Part shown: positions 28,284 to 36,904 of the stretch, piece by piece | How positions within the stretch are numbered: position 1 is the stretch's first letter | How the letters are laid out: every line of letters starts with the position of its first letter | Assembly: GCF_015160875.1 (NCBI RefSeq) | Contig: NZ_CP063374.1 | Span: 3,038,001-3,102,000, forward strand | Direction of reading: 5' to 3' | Length of the DNA stretch: 64,000 nt | Source of the DNA: Streptomyces chromofuscus | GTDB taxonomy: Bacteria; Actinomycetota; Actinomycetes; Streptomycetales; Streptomycetaceae | Program-made: the position numbers and the translations under genes | The notes under the pieces: generated by a model | The model's database searches: none | Told to the model about the DNA's origin: nothing | Seen by the model: only the letters and a program-made list of their open reading frames with translations

Positions 28284-29750
28284 ATGACGTCGTCAACGGT
28301 GACCTCGTCCCAGCCCAACCGGCCGCCGCGGCCGAACCTCGCCTTCCGGCGCCTGCGCGGCAGGCGCTCGCCCGCCGAGTTCGCCGCGGCGGTACGACGG
28401 GCCGCGCGCGAGATCGGTGAGCGGGTCAGCTGTGACGCGCGCTACATCGGACGGGTGGAGGCAGGTGAGATTCGTTGCCCCAACTACGCCTACGAACGGG
28501 TGTTCCTGCACATGTTCCCCGGGCGCACGCTCACCGATCTGGGGTTCGCTCCCCGTTCGTCCGTGCGCGGACGGGGCCGTGGGGCGCGCACGGACGAGGA
28601 CACGCCCCCCGTTCACTCCATGAGCGCGGCGCAGGACGCCAGTGAGGCCCGTGGGGCGGGCGAGCCGTATGCCACGCAGGACCCGTATGACACGCAGGAC
28701 ACGTACGACACGCACATCAACTACGAGGAGAGCGACGTGCTGCGTCGCGCATTCATGACCGGCGGGGGCGCCACCGTGGCCGCCGCCTCGCTGGGCCCCT
28801 TCGGGCTCGCACTCGACGCGTCGGCGGCGGAACGCCCCGTGCGGCGCGCCGGGGCGAGCGAGGCGGGCGCACTCGAAGAGGCCGTTCGCAGAATCCGGTT
28901 GCTCGACGACCGGCACGGCGCGGACGGGTTGTACCGGCGCGCGGCGGCTCCGCTGCGCGCCGCTTACGCGCTGCTGGACGCCGGGGCGACACGGCAGGCG
29001 ACCGCCGACCGACTGCACTCGGGCGCCGGTGAACTGGCCATCTCCGTGGGCTGGCTGGCGCACGACTCGGGGCGGTTCGACGACGCGCGTTCGCACTACG
29101 CGGAGGCGCTGGCGACCGCGCGGATGACCGGCGATCCGGGGCTGGAGGCGCACGCCTTCTGCAACACGGCGTTCCTCGCGCGGGACGCCGGACGGCCGCG
29201 CGAGGCGGTGCGGGCGGCGCAGGCCGCGCAGCGGATCGCACGGCCCCTGGGGTCGGCTCGGCTGATGTCCCTGCTGGCGTTGCGCGAGGCGGGGGGCTGG
29301 GCGGGGCTCGCCGACCGCACCGGGTGCGCGCAGGCGCTCACACGCGCGCATGCCCTCTTCGAGCGAGGCCCCTCGGACGCCGACCCGGAGTGGATGACCT
29401 TCTACGGCGAGGCCGAGTTGGAGGTGCTGGAGGCGCAGTGCTGGTCGACGCTGGGCGACTGGACGCGGGCCGCCCGGCACGCCCGGAGGGCGGCGCACCT
29501 CCAGGATCCGCACTTCACCCGCAACATCGCGCTGTACACGGCGGAGCTCGCGGACGATCTCGCGCGCGGGGGGCGACCCGACGAGGCCGCCGCGGCGGGC
29601 ATGCGGGTGCTTGATCTGCTGGACGAGGTGCAGTCGTCGCGGATCCAGGCGATGTTGGCGGGGACGGCGCGGGTGCTGCTGCCGCACCGGCGGGCCTCGG
29701 GGGTGTCGGGGTTCCTGGAGCGGCACGCTTCGTTGCCGCGGTCCGTGTGA
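28284..29750 (+). CDS. NsdA-like regulatory protein with TPR-type repeats
   Basis: 488 residues. The N-terminal part (about 15-85) resembles a helix-turn-helix module (SPAEFAAAVRRAA, CDARYIGRVEAGEIRCPNYA) of the XRE type. It is followed by an acidic linker with three near-identical repeats (Y-D/A-TQD). A segment RRAFMTGGGATVAAASL resembles a membrane or Tat-like stretch, and helical TPR-like repeats then run to the end. This order matches the Streptomyces NsdA/NsdB family, whose founding member negatively affects sporulation and antibiotic production. The ATG at 28284 has AGAGGA 7 bases upstream; an in-frame ATG at 28251 lacks one. It is a paralogue, not necessarily NsdA itself. Confidence 0.68.
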   Translation: MTSSTVTSSQPNRPPRPNLAFRRLRGRRSPAEFAAAVRRAAREIGERVSCDARYIGRVEAGEIRCPNYAYERVFLHMFPGRTLTDLGFAPRSSVRGRGRGARTDEDTPPVHSMSAAQDASEARGAGEPYATQDPYDTQDTYDTHINYEESDVLRRAFMTGGGATVAAASLGPFGLALDASAAERPVRRAGASEAGALEEAVRRIRLLDDRHGADGLYRRAAAPLRAAYALLDAGATRQATADRLHSGAGELAISVGWLAHDSGRFDDARSHYAEALATARMTGDPGLEAHAFCNTAFLARDAGRPREAVRAAQAAQRIARPLGSARLMSLLALREAGGWAGLADRTGCAQALTRAHALFERGPSDADPEWMTFYGEAELEVLEAQCWSTLGDWTRAARHARRAAHLQDPHFTRNIALYTAELADDLARGGRPDEAAAAGMRVLDLLDEVQSSRIQAMLAGTARVLLPHRRASGVSGFLERHASLPRSV

Positions 29751-29867
29751 CGCGGGCGGGGGTACGGCGTCCTCGTGCCTGGCGGCGGGCCAGGCACGGC
29801 GGTGCCGCCCCGCGCGGGTTGACGTGCGGCTCTCTCGGCCCTGCGAGCCCTTGGCACGCACTTACGT

Positions 29868-30110
29868 ACGTACACGTCCTCGTCCCTGCGCCCTCGCAGC
29901 ACGGGACGTACGCGTCCTTGACCCCTGCGCCACGCAGCACGCACGTACGCGTCCTTGACCCCTGCGCCACGCAGCACGCACGTACGCGTCCTTGACCCCT
30001 GCGCCACGCAGCACGCACGTACGCGTCCTTCACCCCTGCGCCACGCAGCACGCACGTACGCGTCCTTCACCCCTGCGCCACGCAGCACGCACGTACGGCG
30101 TCCTCGGCGT
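29868..30110. repeat. Array of 37-bp tandem repeats
   Basis: Five full units of exactly 37 bp run head to tail (29906-29942, 29943-29979, 29980-30016, 30017-30053, 30054-30090), with a degenerate copy before and a partial copy after. Units 1-3 are identical; units 4 and 5 carry one shared G-to-C change. Each unit begins ACGTACGCGTCC and includes the palindrome CGTACG. It lies between two convergent genes, so it may act at RNA level or as a terminator region. There are no unique spacers, so it is not a CRISPR array. Confidence 0.95.
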
Positions 30111-30194
30111 CACCGGCCACCCGAACCATTCGTACGGCGTAACTCACCCGGTCGGCGACCCGCAGCCAGGGCAGCCACGGCAGCCACGCGGCGG

Positions 30195-30791
30195 CTACCC
30201 CGCGAGATGCCCCACGTCGTTCCAGCTCTCGATCGCGGGCTCCCCGTACGCCCAGCCCAGCACCGACAAGGACGTCGGATGGAGGCGGATGCGGGCCGCG
30301 AAGTCGATCGGCAGGCCCAGCCAGCGGGCGCCGATCGAGCGGAGGACGTGGCCGTGGGCGAAGACCAGGACGTCGCGGTCCTGTGAGCGGGCCCACGTGA
30401 CGACCTCGTCCGCGCGGGCGGTCACCGCGGCCGGGGTCTCGCCCTCGGGGACGCCGTCGCGCCAGATCAGCCAGCCGGGACGCAGGGACTGGATCTCGGC
30501 CGGGGTCAGGCCCTCGTACGCGCCGTAGTCCCATTCCAGGAGCGCGTCCCAGGTGGCGGCCCGGGAGCCGAAGCCGGCCAGCTCGCAGGTCTCCCGCGCG
30601 CGGGAGAGCGGGCTGGTGCGGACCTCGACGTCCGGGAGCCCGGCGTAAGGCGCCTGGTGAAGGCGCTCGCCGAGGAGTTTCGCGCCGCGCCGGCCCTCGT
30701 CGAGGAGGGGGATGTCGGTCCTGCCGGTGTGCTTGCCGGCCAGCGACCACTCCGTCTGCCCGTGCCGGGCCAGCAGGATGCGCGGTGCCAT
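30195..30791 (-). CDS. Histidine phosphatase (phosphoglycerate-mutase-like)
   Basis: 198 residues, a histidine phosphatase superfamily member. The catalytic RHGQTEWS is near residue 9, with ExxR-type segments [16 protein letters not shown] and [13 protein letters not shown] (second catalytic His near 146). It is likely a small phosphoester hydrolase, with substrate unknown; similar Streptomyces proteins are often called phosphoglycerate mutases without support. ATG at 30791. It converges on the regulator gene across the repeat array. Confidence 0.85.
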   Translation of the reverse strand: MAPRILLARHGQTEWSLAGKHTGRTDIPLLDEGRRGAKLLGERLHQAPYAGLPDVEVRTSPLSRARETCELAGFGSRAATWDALLEWDYGAYEGLTPAEIQSLRPGWLIWRDGVPEGETPAAVTARADEVVTWARSQDRDVLVFAHGHVLRSIGARWLGLPIDFAARIRLHPTSLSVLGWAYGEPAIESWNDVGHLAG

Positions 30792-30995
30792 GAGGGGACG
30801 GGGCCTTTCCTGGAGAACTGAGGCGGAACCCCTCCATCATCGCGCACCCTGTTCGGGGGCAACCCCGGGGGGCGATCTCGGCGTCTATCAGGGCCGGAAG
30901 GGCACCCGTAGAGGGCTGACACATACACCGTAAAGTGGTTCGACCGGCCGCCGGGCCGAGGGGCGCCGCGCGACGAGAAGGGGGAGGGCGATCGG

Positions 30996-31952
30996 ATGCC
31001 GCACGCCGAGGCACCGGGCATCGAGGCGGTCCCTCATTCTCCCCGGCTGCGCTGGTGGGCCGAACTGCCGCTGATCCTTCTGGTGTACGCCTGCTATTCG
31101 GCGGGCCGGCTGCTCGCCCGCGGCGACGTCACCACCGCCGTCGACCACGGCCTGGCGATACTGCGCGTCGAGAAGGCCCTGCACCTCAACGCCGAGCACC
31201 CGCTCAACCGCCTGTTCACACGGGAAGCGTGGATCGGCGTACCGGCCGACTTCTGGTACGCGTCGCTGCACTACCTGGTCACGCCCGCGCTGCTCATATG
31301 GCTCTTCCGCTCCCGGACCGTGCGGTACCGCGCGGCCCGCACCTGGCTGATGACGGCCACCTTCATCGGTCTCGTCGGCTTCACGCTGATGCCGACCTGC
31401 CCGCCGCGCCTGCTGTCGGCCGGGTACGGGTTCGTGGACACCATGGCCCAGTACAGCTCGTACGGCTGGTGGGCCGGCGAGGCGAGCGCGCCGCGCGGGC
31501 TGGGCGACATGACCAACCAGTACGCCGCGATGCCGAGCCTGCACGTGGGCTGGGCGCTGTGGTGCGGGGTGATTTTGTGGCGGTACGGCGGCACCCGCCT
31601 CGCCAAGGCCGCGGGGGTCGTGTACCCGCTGGTGACCACCGTCGTGGTGATGGGCACCGCCAACCACTACTTCCTCGACGCGGTCGCGGGTGCCGCCGTG
31701 ATGGGTGCCGGTCTGCTGCTGGCGCCGTACGTGACGCGGTGCGCGAACGGCGTGCGGACGTGGCTGACGGCGCGTACCGCACCGGCCGCACCGGACTCTC
31801 TTACCGCTCGTGCCTCGATTGTCAGTGGTGGATGTCAGACTTCGGCGGGTGAGCGAATTCCACGGCAGCGCGAGTCGCGGTTCGGACCAGGAGCCGAGCC
31901 GGGTGCCTCCCCCACGGACGCGGGGGACGGCGCTCCGGCACCGGCTCGCTGA
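30996..31952 (+). CDS. PAP2-family membrane phosphatase-like protein
   Basis: 318 residues with about six membrane segments. The PAP2 core motifs are MPSLHVGWALW (about 178-188) and NHYFLDAVAGAAV (about 226-238); the early WYASLHY segment completes the site. It resembles the PAP2_3/inositolphosphotransferase-like branch, which acts on membrane lipids. The hydrophilic Ser/Thr/Pro/Arg-rich C-terminus (about 255-318) overlaps the next gene by about 100 bp in another frame. A purine-rich GAAGGGGGAGGG lies upstream of the ATG. Substrate unknown. Confidence 0.85.
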   Translation: MPHAEAPGIEAVPHSPRLRWWAELPLILLVYACYSAGRLLARGDVTTAVDHGLAILRVEKALHLNAEHPLNRLFTREAWIGVPADFWYASLHYLVTPALLIWLFRSRTVRYRAARTWLMTATFIGLVGFTLMPTCPPRLLSAGYGFVDTMAQYSSYGWWAGEASAPRGLGDMTNQYAAMPSLHVGWALWCGVILWRYGGTRLAKAAGVVYPLVTTVVVMGTANHYFLDAVAGAAVMGAGLLLAPYVTRCANGVRTWLTARTAPAAPDSLTARASIVSGGCQTSAGERIPRQRESRFGPGAEPGASPTDAGDGAPAPAR

Positions 31953-33171
31953 GCTGCGCGGTCCCGACCTTCCGGCCAAGGCGCTGGACGCGCGCGCCCT
32001 GGCGGCCCTCGCCGCCAACCCGGGCTGCCGGCGCCGCGCGATCCTGGACGGCGCCGGGGTGAACAAGGCGGCACTGGCGGACGCGCTGGGCTCGCCCTCG
32101 GCGTTCGGGCAGTCGCAGTTCGCCTTCATGCGGGGCAACGCGTTCGAGGCGCGGGTCAAGGCGGACGGCGGCGCGGAGCTGCTGCGGCTGGCGCACGAGA
32201 AGCTGGATCCGCGCGCCGAGCCACCCGCGCACGCGCGCGTGCCGGAGCTGTCCGCCATCGGCCCCGAGGGGCGTGCCGCGCGGACGGCGCTGGCGCTGCG
32301 CGAGGCCGTCGAGGCCGGCGGCTGGACGCTGCTCGACCATCCGATGCTCGCGCTCGACGTGGCCGGCTCCCCCGCGTTCCTGGAGCCCGACGCCGTGGTC
32401 GTGCACCCGGACGGCGGCTGGACGGTCGTGGAGATCAAGTCGTTCCCGATGCTGGACGGCTCGGCGGACCCCGCGAAGGTGGGCGCGGCGGCCCGGCAGG
32501 CGGCGGTGTACGTGCTGGCGCTGGAGGCGGTCGCCGCCCGCATGGAGCCCGCCCCGCCGGTGCGGCACCGGGTCCTGCTGGTCTGCCCGAAGGACTTCTC
32601 GAACCTGTCCACCGCCTCGGCCGTCGACGTGCGCAAGCAGCGCGCCGTCACCCTGCGCCAGCTGACCCGCCTCACCCGCATCGAGGACATCGCCGACACG
32701 CTCCCCGAGGGCACGTGCTTCTCCCCCGAGCTGCCCGCCGACCGGCTCACCGCCGCGGTCGAGTCGGTTCCGGCGACGTACGCTCCCGAGTGCCTGTCCG
32801 CGTGCGAGCTGGCCTTCCACTGCCGTGAGCGCTCCCGCGCCCGGGGCGCGGTGACCTCCCTCGGCCGCTCGGTCCGCGCGGAACTGGGCGGTCTGACGAC
32901 CGTCGGGGACGTCCTCGCCGCGGCCCGGGGCGAGGCCGGCGACCCGGACGACCCGGCGGTGGCGGCCCTGCGCCGCGCGGCACGCCTGCGCGCGGAGGCC
33001 CTGGGCGCGCAGCACCGCGGCACACCCGACGCACCCGTACTGCCCGACGCCCCCGCACTGGACGACGAACAGCACCCCCAGGCACCCCGCCGGCACCGCG
33101 ACGCACCCCACCCGCACCCCGACGCACCCCGCCGGCGCGCCGAGTCCCCGGAGGCCGCCCGGTGTCGCTGA
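31849..33171 (+). CDS. Cas4/AddB-like PD-(D/E)XK nuclease with probable Fe-S cluster
   Basis: 440 residues from the GTG at 31849; GTGs at 31810 and 31828 are alternatives and the start is uncertain. The RecB/Cas4-type nuclease core is visible: Glu100 in RGNAFE, Asp181 in EPDAVVV, and Glu195 with Lys197 in VVEIKS, followed by the QAAVYVLALE helix. One Cys before the core (Cys60) and three after it in C-x3-C-x5-C (Cys315, Cys319, Cys325; ECLSACELAFHC) fit the four-Cys iron-sulfur staple of Cas4, AddB and Dna2. A Pro/His/Arg-rich tail of about 50 residues follows. It is coupled to an unknown gene and a helicase, so it is probably a DNA-processing enzyme. No cas genes or CRISPR array lie nearby. 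Confidence 0.85.
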   Translation: MSEFHGSASRGSDQEPSRVPPPRTRGTALRHRLAELRGPDLPAKALDARALAALAANPGCRRRAILDGAGVNKAALADALGSPSAFGQSQFAFMRGNAFEARVKADGGAELLRLAHEKLDPRAEPPAHARVPELSAIGPEGRAARTALALREAVEAGGWTLLDHPMLALDVAGSPAFLEPDAVVVHPDGGWTVVEIKSFPMLDGSADPAKVGAAARQAAVYVLALEAVAARMEPAPPVRHRVLLVCPKDFSNLSTASAVDVRKQRAVTLRQLTRLTRIEDIADTLPEGTCFSPELPADRLTAAVESVPATYAPECLSACELAFHCRERSRARGAVTSLGRSVRAELGGLTTVGDVLAAARGEAGDPDDPAVAALRRAARLRAEALGAQHRGTPDAPVLPDAPALDDEQHPQAPRRHRDAPHPHPDAPRRRAESPEAARCR

Positions 33172-34775
33172 TCTCCACCCTCGCCCGTCTGGAGGCCGTC
33201 GACACCGGCCGCGCCCAGCCCACCGCCACCGTCCGGCACCGGCACCTGTCCGAGCGTCCCCTCGTCCTCGTGCCGCTGACCACCGCCGGCGAGGCCGGCG
33301 CCCCGCTCGGCGCCATGGTCGGCACCGACCGGGACGCCCCGCGCCTGCTGGTCGTGCCGCAGCCGCGCGACCGCGACCTCCGATTCACCTTCCTGGCCGA
33401 ACTGGCGGACGTCGTCCTGCCCCACATCGACGCCCACGCCGAGAGCGTCGAGGCGGCCGAGCGCACCGAGACCGACCCGGAGACCGGCAAGCGGGTCAAG
33501 GTCGAGGTCGAGCTGTGCGCGGACGCCGCGCAGGTGATCGTGCCGAGCCGCGCGGGCATCGACTTCGTACGGCTGCTGGGGCGCTCGATGCGCTTTCGCC
33601 GTACGGCGGAACAGGACCCGGAGGCGCCCCATCCCGCGCCGCCGAGGGTGCCGCTGCTCGGCCGGTGGCTGACGCACTACGGGGAGCGGGCCCGGGTTCC
33701 CGGCTCCTCGCTGCTGCTGGCCCTGACGGAGGTGCTGTCCCGGCACTGGGCGACCGGCCAGTCCAGCCTGGAGGACCAGCACCTGGGCGCACTGCTCGCC
33801 TGGATCGACCCGCCGGAGGGGACGACCGGCGCCGAGGCCGCGCTGCGGGCGGAGCTGCACCGGGACGCGCAGGGCCGGCTCGTCTGCCCGCCGGCGGGCC
33901 CGGCCACCGACCCGGCGTTCGACAACAAGCTGCTCGCCCCGGCCATCGCGCGCTACGACCGCGCGCGCACCGCCCTCGCCGCCGCCGAGGACGGTCTGGA
34001 GGCGGACGACCGGCTCGGTGACGTCACGGCGGCCGAGCAGCAGATCCGGGCGCTGATCGAGCGGGTCACGCGCCCCACCTGGGACGCGGTCTGGCACGGC
34101 CTGGACCTGCTGCGGGAGCTGCCGGAGGGCGCGCGGGTCGAGGAGCGGTGGACCCGCGACCGCTGGTCTTTCACCGGCCACCGTGACCGGGTGCTCGCGG
34201 GTGAGCCCCCGCAGCCGCGCCGCGACGACGCGGTCACGGCGGCGAACAAGCTGGCCGCGCGCGAACGCGAGCAGGCCCGGCTGGAGGCACAGGAGGCCCT
34301 CGACGATCCGCTGGTGATGGCGGGTCGGCGGCTGTCCGGGGAGGCGTTCGCGGGCGAGGTCACGGAGGTGGTCATGGCGTACAGCGAGGGCAAGCGCCCC
34401 AGCCCGCGCCCGCTGGTCACCGTCCGCACGGACGACCGGCCGCACCTGGGCGAGCGGGCGAAGGTGTACCGGTCGCTGGGCGGCAAACCGCAGTCCGCCG
34501 AGTTCGTCGGACATGAGGACGCCGGTGCCCAGGGCGACGGCGGCACGCTGATCGTCCTGCGGATCCTCGACAAGATGGGCCGCGGCAAGGAGCCCGAGGC
34601 CGGGTCCGTGCCGGAGAAGGGCGACGCGGTGTGCTTCACGCTGTTCGAGCACGAGCAGCGGGGCGGCGCGAAGCTGCCCGACCCGGAGCAGACCCCGTGG
34701 ACGCACGGCGGGCCGCCCGGTGAGCGGACCGATGCCGAGCCCGCCGATCCCGTGACCGAGGAGGACGTCCTGTGA
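33162..34775 (+). CDS. Unknown middle protein of the nuclease-helicase operon
   Basis: 537 residues, no family recognised. The N-terminal half is alpha/beta ([46 protein letters not shown]), the middle is helical and rich in Ala, Glu and Arg ([20 protein letters not shown]), and the C-terminal third is beta-rich ([31 protein letters not shown]) and could form an OB-like or SH3-like fold. The tail is acidic. No signal peptide or membrane segment. GTG start overlaps the nuclease stop by 10 bp and its own stop overlaps the helicase start (GTGA), so all three should be made together. A structural adaptor or DNA-binding subunit is an inference from context only. Confidence 0.8.
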   Translation: MSLISTLARLEAVDTGRAQPTATVRHRHLSERPLVLVPLTTAGEAGAPLGAMVGTDRDAPRLLVVPQPRDRDLRFTFLAELADVVLPHIDAHAESVEAAERTETDPETGKRVKVEVELCADAAQVIVPSRAGIDFVRLLGRSMRFRRTAEQDPEAPHPAPPRVPLLGRWLTHYGERARVPGSSLLLALTEVLSRHWATGQSSLEDQHLGALLAWIDPPEGTTGAEAALRAELHRDAQGRLVCPPAGPATDPAFDNKLLAPAIARYDRARTALAAAEDGLEADDRLGDVTAAEQQIRALIERVTRPTWDAVWHGLDLLRELPEGARVEERWTRDRWSFTGHRDRVLAGEPPQPRRDDAVTAANKLAAREREQARLEAQEALDDPLVMAGRRLSGEAFAGEVTEVVMAYSEGKRPSPRPLVTVRTDDRPHLGERAKVYRSLGGKPQSAEFVGHEDAGAQGDGGTLIVLRILDKMGRGKEPEAGSVPEKGDAVCFTLFEHEQRGGAKLPDPEQTPWTHGGPPGERTDAEPADPVTEEDVL

Positions 34776-36112
34776 CCACGCAGACCGCCTTCGACCCCGG
34801 TGCCGCGGCGGCCCGCGCCACCGGCGCGATCCTTCACGACACGCTGCACGGCGCGCACCGCGGTGTCGTCGTCGACTCCCCACCCGGCGCCGGGAAGTCC
34901 ACGCTGGTGGTCCGCGCGGCACGGGAACTGGCCGACGCGGGCCGCCCGCTGATGGTCGTCGCGCAGACCAACGCGCAGGTCGACGACCTCGTCCTGCGGC
35001 TCGCCGAGAAGAGCCCGGAGCTGCCGGTGGGCCGGCTGCACAGCAGCGACAGCGACCCGTACGACAAGGCTCTGGACGACCTGCCGCACGTACGGAAGTC
35101 GGCGAAGGCGGCGGACCTCGCCGGCCTGCCCGTGGTCATCTCCACAGCCGCGAAGTGGGGCCATGTGAAGGTCGACGAGCCGTGGCGGCACGCGATCGTC
35201 GACGAGGCGTACCAGATGCGGTCGGACTCGCTGCTCGCCGTGGCCGGTCTGTTCGAGCGGGCGCTGTTCGTGGGCGATCCCGGCCAGCTGGACCCGTTCG
35301 CCATCGTGGGCAGCGAGCAGTGGGCGGGCCTGTCGTACGACCCGTCGGCGTCCGCGGTCACCACCCTGCTGGCCCACAACCCCGAGCTGCCGCAGCACCG
35401 GCTGCCGGTGTCCTGGCGGCTGCCCGCCTCGGCGGCGCCGCTGGTCTCGGACGCGTTCTACCCGTACACGCCGTTCCGCAGCGGCACCGGGCACGGCGAC
35501 CGGCGGCTCGGCTTCGGCGTCCCGTCGGACGGCTCCGCGCCCGACCGGGTGATCGACGAGGCGGCGGAGTCGGGCTGGGGCCTGCTGGAGCTGCCCGCCC
35601 GGCACACGCCGCGTACCGATCCGGAGGCGGTGCGGGCGGTGGCGACGGTGGTACGACGGCTGCTGGACCGGGGTGGTGCGGCCACATCGGAGCGCTCGCC
35701 CGACCCGACGCCGCTGACCGCCGACCGGATCGCCGTCGGCACGGCCCACCGCGACCAGGCGGCGGCCGTCCGGGCGGCCCTCGCCGAGCTGGGCGCGGGC
35801 GAGGTCACGGTGGACACGGCGAACCGTCTCCAGGGCCGGGAGTACGACGTCACGGTCGTCCTGCATCCCCTGTCCGGTCGCCCCGACGCCACCGCCTTCC
35901 ACCTGGAGACCGGCCGTCTGTGCGTGCTGGCCTCGCGCCACCGGCACGCGTGCATCGTGGTCTGCCGGGCGGGGGTGGGCGAGCTGCTCGACGACTACCC
36001 GTCGACGGAGCCGGTCCAGCTGGGGACGGTGGTGAAGTTCCCGGACGGCTGGGAGGCCAACCACGCGGTGCTGGCCCACCTCGCCGAGCACCGGGTGACG
36101 TGGCGGCCGTGA
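34772..36112 (+). CDS. SF1 DNA/RNA helicase (AAA_12/Dna2-like)
   Basis: 446 residues, superfamily 1. Motif I (Walker A) is SPPGAGKST with Lys42; motif II is VDEAYQ with Asp144-Glu145; motif III is FVGDPGQLDP; the motif IV/V region has GTAHRDQAAAV and DTANRLQGREYDV; motif VI has LCVLASRHRH with the Arg finger. It is shorter than most Dna2/UPF1 helicases and lacks their long insertions. Together with the Fe-S nuclease two genes upstream it recalls Dna2, where both activities lie in one chain; here they are split. GTG start overlaps the preceding stop. The last 19 residues have a degenerate copy 129 bp downstream. Confidence 0.88.
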   Translation: MTTQTAFDPGAAAARATGAILHDTLHGAHRGVVVDSPPGAGKSTLVVRAARELADAGRPLMVVAQTNAQVDDLVLRLAEKSPELPVGRLHSSDSDPYDKALDDLPHVRKSAKAADLAGLPVVISTAAKWGHVKVDEPWRHAIVDEAYQMRSDSLLAVAGLFERALFVGDPGQLDPFAIVGSEQWAGLSYDPSASAVTTLLAHNPELPQHRLPVSWRLPASAAPLVSDAFYPYTPFRSGTGHGDRRLGFGVPSDGSAPDRVIDEAAESGWGLLELPARHTPRTDPEAVRAVATVVRRLLDRGGAATSERSPDPTPLTADRIAVGTAHRDQAAAVRAALAELGAGEVTVDTANRLQGREYDVTVVLHPLSGRPDATAFHLETGRLCVLASRHRHACIVVCRAGVGELLDDYPSTEPVQLGTVVKFPDGWEANHAVLAHLAEHRVTWRP

Positions 36113-36178
36113 GCGGCGCCCGCCGGACGGAGCCGCGCACGCCGCCCGGGGCGGCCCATGCATACGGCCCCGCCCGAC

Positions 36179-36235
36179 TGGGAAGCGAATCACCCGGTGC
36201 CGGCCCGTCTCGCCGGGCACCGGGTGTCCTGGTCC
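36179..36235 (+). repeat. Degenerate copy of the helicase 3' end
   Basis: 57 bp match the helicase gene at 36050-36106 at 44 of 57 positions. The translated copy in the same strand reads WEANHPVPARLAGHRVSW against WEANHAVLAHLAEHRVTW in the helicase. It lies in a gene-free 213-bp stretch and looks like a relic of a local duplication or of a second, lost helicase gene. Confidence 0.75.
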
Positions 36236-36325
36236 CGGGGCCCCCTTGCGCGGACGCGAGAGAATGGAGGGTGGCCCACCTGGAACAGGCGGCGCCATCG
36301 AACCGTACGAGGAGGAGATGAGGAC

Positions 36326-36688
36326 ATGGCGGAGCCCACGCCGCGTCGGAACGAACCGCGGCTACGCCCCGCGCCCCTGCTCTTCGAGCCCGCGGAAGCG
36401 GCCTCCGACCCCGAGCACTTCTTCGATCTCGAGTCGATCGACGACCCCCGGACGCTGCTGGCACGGGCCACGGAGCTGACGCAGGCCTTCCGGGCGGCGG
36501 CGGACCGGGCGGTGGAGTACCAGGCCATGGCGGCGGCGCAGCTCGCCGACCCCCGCCGGTTCGACCGGCTGACGGCCGCGGACATCGCCGAGCAGGCCGA
36601 GTGGACCGAGGACTACGCCAAGAAGATGGTGGAGTTCGGCCGGGACCTGCTGCGGGGAGTCGACGCGCGGGGCCCGGACCCCGTCTGA
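36326..36688 (+). CDS. Small helical hypothetical protein
   Basis: 120 residues. A Pro/Arg-rich N-terminus is followed by an acidic segment (EPAEAASDPEHFFDLES) and two or three predicted amphipathic helices rich in Ala, Glu and Arg. A purine-rich GAGGAGGAG ribosome site precedes the ATG at 36326. It lies 214 bp after the helicase gene on the same strand and could be a distal member of that operon. Function unknown. Confidence 0.7.
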   Translation: MAEPTPRRNEPRLRPAPLLFEPAEAASDPEHFFDLESIDDPRTLLARATELTQAFRAAADRAVEYQAMAAAQLADPRRFDRLTAADIAEQAEWTEDYAKKMVEFGRDLLRGVDARGPDPV

Positions 36689-36904
36689 GCGGCCACCGCT
36701 GAAGCCCCCGGACAACCGGCACTGACGGCCGGCCTGCGGCCACTGGGCGCGCCGACGCGGGCTCCTCAGGGGCCGACGACGGCGCCCCGCGCCCACCCGG
36801 TGGGCATATGCCGGCCGCGTAAGGTACCCCGATCCACCCCCCGCTGTCCCGGTTTCCGGCAACTCTCGGCGACGCGACGTTCACCCCCGGTACCTGTGGA
36901 CGCC

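Noticed and set aside
29906..30090. CRISPR array
   Set aside because: Units are contiguous with no unique spacers; repeats of 37 bp abut directly, and no cas genes lie nearby.
31849..33171. Bona fide Cas4 of a CRISPR adaptation module
   Set aside because: The Fe-S nuclease has the Cas4/AddB/Dna2 residue set, but there are no cas1, cas2 or array genes; it is coupled to a helicase and an unknown protein instead.
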